A DNA stretch of 21,655 nt from DATBDE01 sp036270095 (GTDB lineage Bacteria; Actinomycetota; Thermoleophilia; Solirubrobacterales; Solirubrobacteraceae): contig DATBDE010000059.1 of NCBI GenBank assembly GCA_036270095.1, positions 1-21,655 of the forward strand. The letters are read 5' to 3'. The notes under the pieces were generated by a model. It did not search any database, had not been told where the DNA came from, and saw nothing but the letters and a program-made list of their open reading frames with translations. Positions 14,679 to 21,655 of this stretch are shown in pieces. The stretch's first letter is position 1; every line of letters starts with the position of its first letter. Made by a program: the position numbers and the translations under genes.

Positions 14679-16925
14679 TTGACGACGATGGGCGCTCCGC
14701 TCGAACTCGGGGTAGAGGCGCAGATCGAGCGACGTTTCGTGCGTCTTGCCCAACTCGCGCGCAGCGTCTCCACCGCCACCGACTTCAAGGCGCTCGCGGC
14801 CGCCGTGGCCGCGGCCTTCGACGAGCCGCTGCACGAGGCCGATCCGCCCGCCGTGCGCCTGTGGGCGATCACCTCGGACGGGGTCGAGGAGCTCGCCCGC
14901 GTGTCGGCCCCGCGCGACTTCCCCCACCTGCCCCAGCGCGAGCTGCAGCGCGCCGCCGTGCTCTCCGAGCCCACCGAGTCCGACGGCTGGCTGCTCGTCG
15001 GCCTTCACGCCGGCGGCGTGAGCCTGGGCGTGCTGGAGCTCGGCGCGGCGGCCCCCGACCACGAGCTGCTCGGCCACGCGGCGCCGATCGTCGCCTGCGG
15101 CGTCGGTCTGCTCGCCGCCCAGGGCGTGGGCGACGTGCTGCCGGCGCCGGTGGCGGTCGAGGGGGCGAGCGACGCCGCCGCCCTGATGGCCACGTTCGCG
15201 TCCGAGGCCAAGCGCCTGCTCGACCACGATCGCCTGAGCGCGTACCTGCTGACGGCGGACGGGCGGGCGTTCGAGCGCTTCGCGGTCGCGACGTCGCCGA
15301 TCATCCCCGGCGAGGGCGTGATCATCCCGTTCGAGGACGTCGGCCTCCGCCACGTCGTCATGACCAACCGCCCGCTGGTCTCCGCCGACCTCGCCAACGA
15401 CCCGCGCATCGTCGGGCGCGAGGACCGCGTGATCGCCCGCGCGGGCTTCCGCGGGCTGATCAGCGTCCCGCTGCGCCTGGGCGGCCGCCCGTTCGGGGTC
15501 CTCAACTTCGTCAGCCGCACGCCCGGCTTCTACGGCGACCACGACCTGCCCATCGCCGAGCAGGTCGCCGACCAGGTCGCGGCCTTCATCGGCAACCTGC
15601 GCAACCAGCAGCGCATGCGCACGCTGATCCGCCACGAGGCCATGGAGTCCGAGCGCGCGCGCGTGGCCCGCGACGTCTACCACGCAGTCGCGCAGACCGT
15701 GCCCGCGATCGACGCCATCGCCGGCGCGCTCGAGGAGCGGCTGGCGGGCAGCGACGACGCCGCCTGCGAGGAGGCGCGCCAGGTGCGCGAGCTCGTGCGC
15801 CTCGAGCTCGCCGACGTGCGCCGCGTCGTGGCCGACCTCGTGCCGCGTGGCCTGGACTCGCAGTCGCTGGCCGAGGCGGTCGAGGTCACCGTCGCCTCCC
15901 TGGGCCACCGCGACCCGCGCCCGCGCGTGATTCTCGAGGGCGACACGTCGCGGCTCTCCGGGGCCGTGCGGCGCGCGAGCTTCCGCATCTTCCAGGAGGC
16001 GGTGGCCAACGCCCGGCTGCACGCCGAGGCCAGCGCGATCGAGATCACGCTGCGCGTCGACCAGGACCTCGCCCTGACCGTCGCCGACGACGGCCGCGGG
16101 TTCGACCCCGACGAGGTCGCCTGCGGCGCCGGCACCGGCCTGTCCTTCATGCGCGAGCGCGCGCAGGCCCTGGGCGGCATGCTCACGGTCGAGAGCGCGC
16201 CCGGCCGCGGCACGACGGTCACCTTCGACCTTCTGGGGGCCGGGGAGGCCGGCGCCGAGCCCGCCGCGCCGAGCGAGGCCATCGAGCCCATCGCCTCCGA
16301 GTCCGGCCACCTGCGCGTGTTCGTGACCGATCGCCACGGGCTCACCCGCGCCGGGCTGGTCGCGCTGCTCGAGCGCGCCGACGGCATCCGCGTGGTCGGC
16401 GACGCCGCCACCGGCGAGGAGACGCGCGGCCAGGTCCACCGCCTGCACCCCGACGTGGTGCTGATCGACGGCCACCAGTCCGAGGGCGAGGTCGAGCGCA
16501 CGCTGACCGCGATCAAGTCCGCCCTGCCCTCCTGCGCCGTGCTCGTGCTCGCCGACTACGAGACCGGGCGCGAGTCCGAGCTGGTCGAGCGCGGGGCAAG
16601 CGGCGTCGTGCACCGCTCGGTCTCGGGCGAGGAGTTGACCGAATCGGTGCGGGCGGTCGCGCGCGGCGCCAAGGTGGCGAGCTTCGCCGGCGCGGCCGGC
16701 GAGCAGAGCGGCGCCGGCCTGACCGCCCGCGAGCGCGCCGTGCTCACCCTGCTGTCGGCGGGACGCACGAACGCCGAGATCGGGACCACGCTGTTCCTGG
16801 CCACCAAGACGGTCGAGCGCCAGGTGGCGACGGTCATCCGCAAGCTCGGCGCCCGCAACCGCGCCCACGCCGGCGCGATCGCGGTGGCCCGGCACCTGGT
16901 CGAGCCCTTGGACCTCGAGACCTAG
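14679..16925 (+). CDS. Single-chain GAF/histidine-kinase/receiver/LuxR regulator with degenerate phosphorelay residues
   Basis: Predicted cytoplasmic signalling protein of 748 residues. Order: N-terminal region of about 160 residues (possibly a divergent GAF), GAF domain (about 165-310), HisKA_3-like dimerisation segment (about 320-400), HATPase_c (about 420-525) with N-box FQEAVANARLHAEA, VADDGRGFD and GTGLSFMRERA, receiver domain (about 545-665), and LuxR HTH (about 680-740). The kinase H-box reads ARDVYHAVAQ: Tyr334 stands where the phosphorylated His should be, with His335 next to it. The receiver keeps Asp597 (VVLIDG) but has one acidic residue in the first pocket (TDRH), Ala in the Thr/Ser position (LVLADYE) and Arg646 for the Lys. 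I chose TTG 14679 (11 bases after AGGAGG); ATG 14688 is the alternative. No membrane segments. Confidence 0.88.
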   Translation: MTTMGAPLELGVEAQIERRFVRLAQLARSVSTATDFKALAAAVAAAFDEPLHEADPPAVRLWAITSDGVEELARVSAPRDFPHLPQRELQRAAVLSEPTESDGWLLVGLHAGGVSLGVLELGAAAPDHELLGHAAPIVACGVGLLAAQGVGDVLPAPVAVEGASDAAALMATFASEAKRLLDHDRLSAYLLTADGRAFERFAVATSPIIPGEGVIIPFEDVGLRHVVMTNRPLVSADLANDPRIVGREDRVIARAGFRGLISVPLRLGGRPFGVLNFVSRTPGFYGDHDLPIAEQVADQVAAFIGNLRNQQRMRTLIRHEAMESERARVARDVYHAVAQTVPAIDAIAGALEERLAGSDDAACEEARQVRELVRLELADVRRVVADLVPRGLDSQSLAEAVEVTVASLGHRDPRPRVILEGDTSRLSGAVRRASFRIFQEAVANARLHAEASAIEITLRVDQDLALTVADDGRGFDPDEVACGAGTGLSFMRERAQALGGMLTVESAPGRGTTVTFDLLGAGEAGAEPAAPSEAIEPIASESGHLRVFVTDRHGLTRAGLVALLERADGIRVVGDAATGEETRGQVHRLHPDVVLIDGHQSEGEVERTLTAIKSALPSCAVLVLADYETGRESELVERGASGVVHRSVSGEELTESVRAVARGAKVASFAGAAGEQSGAGLTARERAVLTLLSAGRTNAEIGTTLFLATKTVERQVATVIRKLGARNRAHAGAIAVARHLVEPLDLET

Positions 16926-16931
16926 ACGCCC

Positions 16932-17480
16932 TTATGCCGCGTGGCCGATCAGCAGGACCGACGCGCCGTGGCGGCGGGTCTCGACCAGACGGGCCACGTC
17001 GCCCGGGAACGAGGCGTAGTCGCCGGCCGACAGCTCGCTGACCCGCTCGACTGGGCCGGCGAGCACGGTGCCGCGCAGCACGAGCAGCTCCTCGCGCGTA
17101 CCCGCCCCGCGGGGGTCGAGCTCGTGCGCGTGCCCCGGCGGCAGCGCCAGCTCGACGAGCTCGACCGGGCCGTCGGCGGCGAAGCGGTCGATGGCGCGCC
17201 GGCGCAGCCCGTCGCCGTCGACGGGCTCGGCGTCGGTGGCGCGCACGATCCGCACCTCGCCCAGCAGCGGCTCCTCGACCAGCTCGGCCAAGCGGACGCG
17301 CAGAGCGCCGGCCAGCAGCGTCAGCGTGCCGATGGTCGGGTTGGCGTTGCCGTTCTCGATCGCCGACAGCGTCGCCTGCCCGATGCTGGTGGCCCGCGCC
17401 AGCTCGGACAGCGAGAGCCTGCGCGCCACCCGGAGACGGCGCACGTTGGCGGCGAGCGTCGTGCTGGTAAGGTCTGTCAT
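16932..17480 (-). CDS. XRE-family transcriptional regulator with C-terminal cupin-like domain
   Basis: DNA-binding regulator of 182 residues. Residues about 10-65 are an XRE/Cro HTH (ANVRRLRVARRLSLSELARA, then SIGQATLSAIENGNANPTIG). The C-terminal part (about 90-180) has the beta-rich pattern of a small cupin sensor domain, with LPPGHAHELDP, EELLVLRGTVLAG and LSAGDYASFPGD. Such XRE-cupin proteins often control nearby amine, polyamine or catabolic genes and sense small molecules. The ATG at 17480 directly abuts the divergent isomerase gene. TAAAGT (17502-17497 on the minus strand) is a good -10, placing the start of transcription about ten bases before the ATG. It converges with the hybrid regulator gene with six bases between stops. 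Regulation of the right block or the isomerase is likely but inferred. Confidence 0.9.
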   Translation of the reverse strand: MTDLTSTTLAANVRRLRVARRLSLSELARATSIGQATLSAIENGNANPTIGTLTLLAGALRVRLAELVEEPLLGEVRIVRATDAEPVDGDGLRRRAIDRFAADGPVELVELALPPGHAHELDPRGAGTREELLVLRGTVLAGPVERVSELSAGDYASFPGDVARLVETRRHGASVLLIGHAA

Positions 17481-17508
17481 ATCGAACAGTCCGTTCACTT
17501 TACCGAAC
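17481..17508. promoter_or_regulatory. Operator-like repeats between XRE regulator and isomerase genes
   Basis: A GAAC/GTTC series lies between the divergent genes: GAAC (17484-17487), five bases, GTTC (17493-17496), eight bases, GAAC (17505-17508). The first pair makes a near-palindrome GAACAGTCCGTTC. The minus-strand -10 TAAAGT of the regulator gene lies inside the second pair. This layout fits autoregulation by the XRE protein, but binding is not shown. Confidence 0.35.
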
Positions 17509-18095
17509 CACCGACGTTCTACTTCGATGTCGGCTCGCCCTACGCATACCTGGCCGCCGAGCGGCTCGAGCGCGTCCTGCAGGACGACCTGACGTGGCAG
17601 CCGGTCTCGCTCGGCGCGCTGTTCAAGCTCACCGCGCGCTCGTCGTGGGCGCTGGGCGACTACCGGCGCCGCCAGGCCGGCATGGCCGAGATCGAGCGCC
17701 GCGCCCGCGACTACGGCCTGCCGCCGCTGCGCTGGCCCGACCCGTGGCCCAGCCACTACCTCCTGGCCATGCGCGCGACCACCGTCGCCTTCCGCGCGGG
17801 CGTCGGCAAGCGGTTCGCGCTCGAGGCCTTCCGGCTCGCGTTCACCGAGGGGCGCGACCTCGCCCTGCCCGCCAACGTGCGTGAGGCCGGCCGCCGCGCC
17901 GGCCTGGACGCCGACCGCCTCGAGGCCGACGCGACCGACCCCACGACCAAGCTGGCCCTGCGCGAGGCAACCGACGCCGCGCACGCGCGCGGCGTGTTCG
18001 GCGTGCCCACGCTCGCCGTCGACGGCGCGCTGTTCTGGGGCGATGACCGCCTCGACGACGCGGCCGCCGCCATGCGGCGCACGCGCGCGGCCTAA
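17481..18095 (+). CDS. 2-hydroxychromene-2-carboxylate isomerase/DsbA-family protein, start codon unresolved
   Basis: Thioredoxin-fold protein of about 200 residues. The N-terminus FYFDVGSPYAYLAAERL is typical of HCCA isomerase and related glutathione- or thiol-linked enzymes, with Ser-Pro where DsbA has CxxC; the family close GVFGVPTLAVDGALFWGDDRL is also present. HCCA isomerase acts in naphthalene-type breakdown, but many relatives have unknown substrates. No in-frame ATG, GTG or TTG exists near the true N-terminus: the first downstream is the ATG of MAEIERR (near 17682), inside the domain. I give the ATC at 17481 as a provisional start because it lies 8 bases after TAAGGT (17468-17473), a possible -10 for a leaderless transcript. 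A CTG, an error in the sequence or a frameshift are alternatives. Its stop overlaps the stop of amidohydrolase B. Confidence 0.8.
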   Translation: MEQSVHFTEPPTFYFDVGSPYAYLAAERLERVLQDDLTWQPVSLGALFKLTARSSWALGDYRRRQAGMAEIERRARDYGLPPLRWPDPWPSHYLLAMRATTVAFRAGVGKRFALEAFRLAFTEGRDLALPANVREAGRRAGLDADRLEADATDPTTKLALREATDAAHARGVFGVPTLAVDGALFWGDDRLDDAAAAMRRTRAA

Positions 18096-19102
18096 ACCGG
18101 CGGCGAGAGCTTGTAGGCGCGCAGGGCGTTGCCGCCCAGCGCCTTCTCGGCCGCGGCGGGATCGGCGATCTTCGGCAGCGTCTCCAGCGGCGACAGATCG
18201 GCCATGTCGAAGGGCAGGTCGGTGCCGAACAGCACCGCGTCGGGCCCGGCGCGCTCGAGCAGGAACTTGAGCCCGACCGGGTCGAAGATGATCGTGTCGA
18301 ACAGGAAGCGGTCGAGGTAGTCCATCGGGTCGCGCTCGGCCACCTCGCGCGTGTCCTCGCGCGCCTCGTAGGCGTGCGACAGGCGCCCGACCTGGTAGGC
18401 GAAGGCGCCGCCGGCGTGCACGAGCTGCACGCGCAGCGTCGGGTGGCGGTCAAACACGCCGCCCACAATGAGCCGGCAGGCCGCGACGTAGGTCTCGAAC
18501 GGGTTGCCGACGACGTTGGCGAGGTGGTAGCCGCGCAGGTCGGGGCCCGGCTTGGAGACCATGTTCATGTACGGGTGCAGCATCACGGGGACGTCGAGCT
18601 CGGTGACCGCGGTCCAGAACACGTCGAGGCGCTCGTCGTCGAGCATCGTGTCTCCCACCCTGGGGCCGATCTCCACGCCCACGTAACCGAGCTCGCCCAC
18701 GGCCCGGCGCAGCTCCTGTGCGGCCAGCTCGGGCTCGTTCATCGGCACCGTGGCCAGCATCGCGATGCGCCCGCCCGAGCGCTCCGCGTAGCTCACCCCG
18801 GCGTCGTTGATGACCTGGTGCGCGCGCAGGGTCTGCGCGGGCTCGAGCTCGTAGAGGAACAGCGAGGGCGAGATCGAGGACAGCGACATGTCGATGCCGT
18901 CGCGGTCCATGGCGGCGAGCTTCTCGGCCGGGTCGTGGAACAGGCCGAACACCGGGTACTGCAGGCCGTTGTCGTGGGCGACGAGCGGGTCGCGACCGTC
19001 GCGGTCGACCACCTCGAGCCCCATCCCCTCCCCGCCCGTGCGCAGGAACTCGACGAACTCGAGGGGGATGAAGTGGGTGTGCGTGTCGACGACCGTGCTC
19101 AG
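18092..19102 (-). CDS. Amidohydrolase-2 family protein (ACMSD-like), copy B, probable CTG start
   Basis: Metal-dependent TIM-barrel hydrolase or decarboxylase of 336 residues, same family as copy A at 4894-5877. The metal and catalytic positions are His8-x-His10 in DTHTHFIP, His176 in MLHPYMN, His229 in LVHAGGAF and Asp295 in FGTDLPF. No ATG, GTG or TTG is in frame near the N-terminus; the CTG at 19102-19100 makes a CTGA overlap with the DUF1989 stop, matching the ATGA and GTGA couplings elsewhere in the window, and yields a normal family N-terminus. It is the last gene of the right block and converges on the isomerase gene with a 4-base stop overlap (CTAA). Substrate unknown. Confidence 0.9.
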   Translation of the reverse strand: MSTVVDTHTHFIPLEFVEFLRTGGEGMGLEVVDRDGRDPLVAHDNGLQYPVFGLFHDPAEKLAAMDRDGIDMSLSSISPSLFLYELEPAQTLRAHQVINDAGVSYAERSGGRIAMLATVPMNEPELAAQELRRAVGELGYVGVEIGPRVGDTMLDDERLDVFWTAVTELDVPVMLHPYMNMVSKPGPDLRGYHLANVVGNPFETYVAACRLIVGGVFDRHPTLRVQLVHAGGAFAYQVGRLSHAYEAREDTREVAERDPMDYLDRFLFDTIIFDPVGLKFLLERAGPDAVLFGTDLPFDMADLSPLETLPKIADPAAAEKALGGNALRAYKLSPPV

Positions 19103-19737
19103 GGCTCGAGCACCTCGATCTTCATCGGGGTGCAGTTGCGGTCGTTGCACTCGGTGAGCAGGTCCTCGGGGCAGTTGGACAGGCCGACGAGGACGTCCAT
19201 CTCGCTGCGGAACTCGATGTAGTCGCCGGGCTTGGAGACCGGCGTGAGGATCTCCCAGCGGTGCGCCTCGCAGTTGTGCTGGTAGTTCATGAACACGTCC
19301 ATCGTGTCCGGGATCTCCTCCGGCGCGATCCCGTACTCGGCCACCGCCTTGCTGATGATCTCGTGGCAGCCGTCCTGGACCTCGACGCCGTGGGACTCGA
19401 ACAGGAACCGGTTGCACATGCGGTTGTGCACGTCGTGGATGCCCTTGAGCTCGGGCGTGTCGGCGACGATGGTCATCATCGGCCGGCACAGGGTCGACAT
19501 CAGCGTGTCGCCCTCGGTCAGGTGGTCGCGCGGGACGTAGTCCTGGCCCGGCGGCGGCACGTAGCGCGTGCGCGAGTTGGAGGTCGACAACTTCTCCTTG
19601 TAGTTGTCGGCGTTGAACAACGCGACGTCGACGACCTGCTTGCCCTCGAGGTCGGTGATGCGCAGGTGCTGGCCCTTCTTCACCGTGACGGCGTGCCCGG
19701 TCTTGGGCGGCATGACGTGTTCGTGGATCGTGCTCAT
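19099..19737 (-). CDS. DUF1989 (urea carboxylase-associated family) protein, copy B
   Basis: Compact DUF1989 protein of 212 residues, close to the usual family length. Visible features: NSRTRYVPPPGQDYVPRD, CRPMMTIVADT, HDVHNRMCNRFLFE, DGCHEII, a KPGD turn, SNCPEDLLTECND and the closing CTPMKIEV. Several Cys and His residues (HNRMCN, DGCHE, NCPED) are shared with or typical of the family and could form a metal or catalytic site. It lacks the N- and C-terminal additions seen in copy A. The ATG at 19737 has AAGGAG eight bases upstream. It lies 15 bases after the amidinotransferase-like gene and overlaps the amidohydrolase B start. Family function is unsettled; the link to guanidine/urea metabolism is from known family context. 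Confidence 0.92.
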   Translation of the reverse strand: MSTIHEHVMPPKTGHAVTVKKGQHLRITDLEGKQVVDVALFNADNYKEKLSTSNSRTRYVPPPGQDYVPRDHLTEGDTLMSTLCRPMMTIVADTPELKGIHDVHNRMCNRFLFESHGVEVQDGCHEIISKAVAEYGIAPEEIPDTMDVFMNYQHNCEAHRWEILTPVSKPGDYIEFRSEMDVLVGLSNCPEDLLTECNDRNCTPMKIEVLEP

Positions 19738-19752
19738 GGGACGCGCTCCTTC

Positions 19753-20883
19753 CTAGCCGTTCTTGTGCGGGCCGGGGTCGCGCAGGACCCGCAGGGTGCG
19801 GCAATGCAGGGCGCCCCCGATGCGGCTGAACTCCGCGTTGGGAACCTCGATGACCTCGACGCCGGCCTTGCGCACGGCGGCCACAGCGCGCTCGGCCTCC
19901 TTGACCATGAACACGGCGCCGGGCTCGAGCGGGATCGTGTTCGTGGGCGTGTAGAGGATCTGCTCGTCGCGGTCGACCTCGACCACCTGGTAGCCCTTGC
20001 GCTTCAGCCACTCGTGCGTGCCGGTGTCGACCGCGGACGGGTAGACCAGGACCTTGTCGATGTCGAGCGGGCAGATCGCGTTGGTCAGATGGGCCGAGCA
20101 GCCGCTGTCGCGGTCGACAAAGCGGTCAGTCGACAGGTAGATCGTGTGCACCTCGAGGTCGACGTCGCCGGCCGAGCGGCGCACCACCGGCTCCAGCTGG
20201 CGGTTGCCCTCCGCGTTGTAGGCGGCCGAGATGCCGGTGACCCACACGTCGTCGGCGAACCACATCGTCGTCGCCGGCTCCTGCACACCCTTGCCGACCA
20301 CCGTGTAGAGGACCGGCACGCCGAGATGGTGCTGGGCCCAGCGGGCCAGGAACTCCGAGCGACCGAAGCTGAACGGGTGCCAGCCGGTTTTCTGGATGAT
20401 CGAGCCGCCGCGGATGACCCACAGGTCCGAGGGCGCCCACATGGCCTGCATGGGCCCGAAGGCCGACATCGGCGCCTCACCCCAGTCGATCCAGTGGACG
20501 GTGACGCCGGCGCCCGCGAGCGCCTCGGCGTACTGCGCCTGCTCCTCCTGCATCTTGGAGATGTCGGCCTGCTGCAGGCCGTGGGACTCGAGCCAGTCGA
20601 TGTCGGTGTGGAACGGGTAGCGCTCGTCGTAGGCGGCCAGCTCGGCGTCGGTGATACGGCTGATCGCCACCTCGCGAAGGCGGCCGATCCCGTTCTCGCC
20701 GCAACGCCGCCCCCACACCTCGGGGTAGATGTCCTGGTAGTCCATCGCCGCGACGTCGGCGAAGTCGGTGGCCTCGCCGGGCACGTAGTAGGGCACGTCG
20801 TCCAGGGTCCACTCGCGTTCGCGCAGCGCCCGCAGGTGGTCCTCGTACTGGCTCGCGGTCGCGGGGGTCTGCTCGATCGCCAT
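19753..20883 (-). CDS. Amidinotransferase/arginine deiminase superfamily protein, paralog 1
   Basis: Protein of 376 residues with the guanidine-modifying (GME) fold shared by arginine deiminase, DDAH and glycine amidinotransferase. The catalytic Cys361 is in GGALHCRT near the C-terminus and the catalytic His265 in SAHLTNAICPLDIDKVLV, where amidinotransferases usually have HxD. The EGGD motif of hydrolases is not evident; the matching region reads WFADDVWVTGISAAYN. An N-terminal extension of about 120 residues precedes the fold. The enzyme would act on a guanidino or ureido-type group, but hydrolase versus transferase cannot be decided. The ATG at 20883 has AGGAG close upstream. It follows paralog 2 by 10 bases and precedes DUF1989 copy B. 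Confidence 0.85.
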   Translation of the reverse strand: MAIEQTPATASQYEDHLRALREREWTLDDVPYYVPGEATDFADVAAMDYQDIYPEVWGRRCGENGIGRLREVAISRITDAELAAYDERYPFHTDIDWLESHGLQQADISKMQEEQAQYAEALAGAGVTVHWIDWGEAPMSAFGPMQAMWAPSDLWVIRGGSIIQKTGWHPFSFGRSEFLARWAQHHLGVPVLYTVVGKGVQEPATTMWFADDVWVTGISAAYNAEGNRQLEPVVRRSAGDVDLEVHTIYLSTDRFVDRDSGCSAHLTNAICPLDIDKVLVYPSAVDTGTHEWLKRKGYQVVEVDRDEQILYTPTNTIPLEPGAVFMVKEAERAVAAVRKAGVEVIEVPNAEFSRIGGALHCRTLRVLRDPGPHKNG

Positions 20884-20893
20884 CGCGCTCCTC

Positions 20894-21655
20894 TCAGCGG
20901 TCGGCCAGCAGCGGGCCGGGCTCGCGGTAGATCTCCATCGTGGTGCAGTGGAAGCCGCCGCCGGCGTGCTGGAAGCCCGAGTACGGCACCTCGATCACCT
21001 CGACGCCGGCCTTGCGCACGCGGTCAATCGTGCCCTTGGCCTCGGCGGCCATGACCACGCGGCCGGGTTCGAGGATCTTCAGGTTGCAGACGTCGTTGCG
21101 CACGTGCTCCGCGAACACCGGCTCGACCATCTCGTAGCCGTTGCGCTCCAGCCACAGCAGCGTGGCGGTGTCGATACCGGGCTTGTAGGCCAGGACCTTG
21201 TCGACGTCGAGCGGCGCAATGAGGTTCGTGACGTGGGCGCTGGCGCCGGTGGTGCGGTCGAAGTAGCGCTTGCCCTGGCAGCGGATGGTCAGCACCTCGA
21301 GGTGGTCGACCCCCGCGGTCAGCCGCACCATGTCGAGCAGCTGGTCCAGGCCCGCCTGGTTGTAGGCGGCCGACAGGCCGACGACGTAGACGTCCTGGGC
21401 CAGCCACACCGTCGCCCCGGCCTCGGCGACAGCGCCTTTGCCGGAGATGGTCAGCAGCGTGGGGATGTTCAGGTTCCAGAACGCCCAGTGGGCCATGTAC
21501 TCGGTGCGCCCGAACGAGAACGGGTGCCAGCCGAGCTTGGGCACGACGGCGCCGCCGTTGATGATCAGCAGCTCCTGCGCCGCCCAGGTCGCCTGCAACG
21601 GGCCGTAGGCGCCCATGGGCGCGTCGCCCCAGTCGAGCCAGTGCACGGTCACGCC
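20894..21655 (-). CDS. Amidinotransferase/arginine deiminase superfamily protein, paralog 2 (5' end cut by window edge)
   Basis: The last 254 residues of a second GME-fold protein; the frame runs off the right edge. It aligns with paralog 1 along its whole length: VTVHWLDWGDAPMGAYGP, LGWHPFSFGRTEY, VYVVGLSAAYN, SAHVTNLIAPLDVDKVLAY and GGGFHCTT, which holds the catalytic Cys. The catalytic His is in SAHVTN, again with Thr where amidinotransferases have Asp. The tail ends PGPLLADR. By comparison with paralog 1, about 120 N-terminal residues lie outside the window. The tandem pair probably arose by duplication and may form a heteromer or act on related substrates; this is inference. Confidence 0.85.
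   Translation of the reverse strand, partial: GVTVHWLDWGDAPMGAYGPLQATWAAQELLIINGGAVVPKLGWHPFSFGRTEYMAHWAFWNLNIPTLLTISGKGAVAEAGATVWLAQDVYVVGLSAAYNQAGLDQLLDMVRLTAGVDHLEVLTIRCQGKRYFDRTTGASAHVTNLIAPLDVDKVLAYKPGIDTATLLWLERNGYEMVEPVFAEHVRNDVCNLKILEPGRVVMAAEAKGTIDRVRKAGVEVIEVPYSGFQHAGGGFHCTTMEIYREPGPLLADR

Noticed and set aside
14634..16895. Very long minus-strand open frame opposite the hybrid regulator
   Set aside because: Antisense to a protein with clear GAF, HATPase, receiver and LuxR motifs; repetitive Ala/Gly/Asp/Arg composition.
1..21655. Mobile element, phage, tRNA or CRISPR
   Set aside because: No transposase, integrase, terminal repeats, spaced direct repeats or tRNA-like folds were seen on reading both strands.

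Overview
The window is a GC-rich (by eye about 70%) chromosomal segment with dense gene packing, many GTG starts, 4-nt stop/start overlaps and leaderless-looking promoters. This fits a high-GC actinobacterium, possibly of the Thermoleophilia/Solirubrobacterales type. That placement is an impression, since there is no rRNA or marker gene here. I see no tRNA, rRNA, CRISPR array, transposase or integrase. No gap between genes exceeds 300 bases; the largest is 161 bases (4733-4893).

Left block (1-11444, all minus strand, transcribed right to left). The order is a crotonase-fold protein, an acyl-CoA synthetase, an amidase, an SDR-family protein, a DUF1989 protein, an amidohydrolase-2 protein, then a complete BMP-type ABC importer (lipoprotein, double ATPase, two permeases; the last permease is cut by the left edge). 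Most junctions overlap or lie within about 35 nt, so this is probably one long catabolic and uptake operon with a possible internal promoter before the importer.

Middle block (11463-18095). A plus-strand alpha/beta hydrolase diverges from the left operon across only 18 bp. A minus-strand pair follows: an orphan CoxM-type FAD subunit and an M20-like protein. Next come a plus-strand single-chain sensor/response-regulator hybrid, a minus-strand XRE-cupin regulator, and a divergent plus-strand HCCA isomerase/DsbA-like protein with no standard start codon.

Right block (18092-21655, minus strand). Two tandem amidinotransferase/arginine-deiminase-fold paralogs (the first cut by the right edge) lead into a second DUF1989 gene, which overlaps a second amidohydrolase-2 gene.

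The main theme is a repeated DUF1989 -> amidohydrolase two-gene module. It appears twice within about 14 kb, each time joined by a 4-nt overlap, once after an SDR and once after guanidine-chemistry paralogs. Together with the BMP importer, amidase and CoA-activating enzymes, this suggests uptake and stepwise breakdown of a nitrogen-rich (amidine, ureide or N-heterocycle) compound; the substrate cannot be named from sequence. A second theme is that several proteins keep their family fold but lack expected catalytic residues: the SDR, the crotonase, the M20 protein and the histidine kinase.
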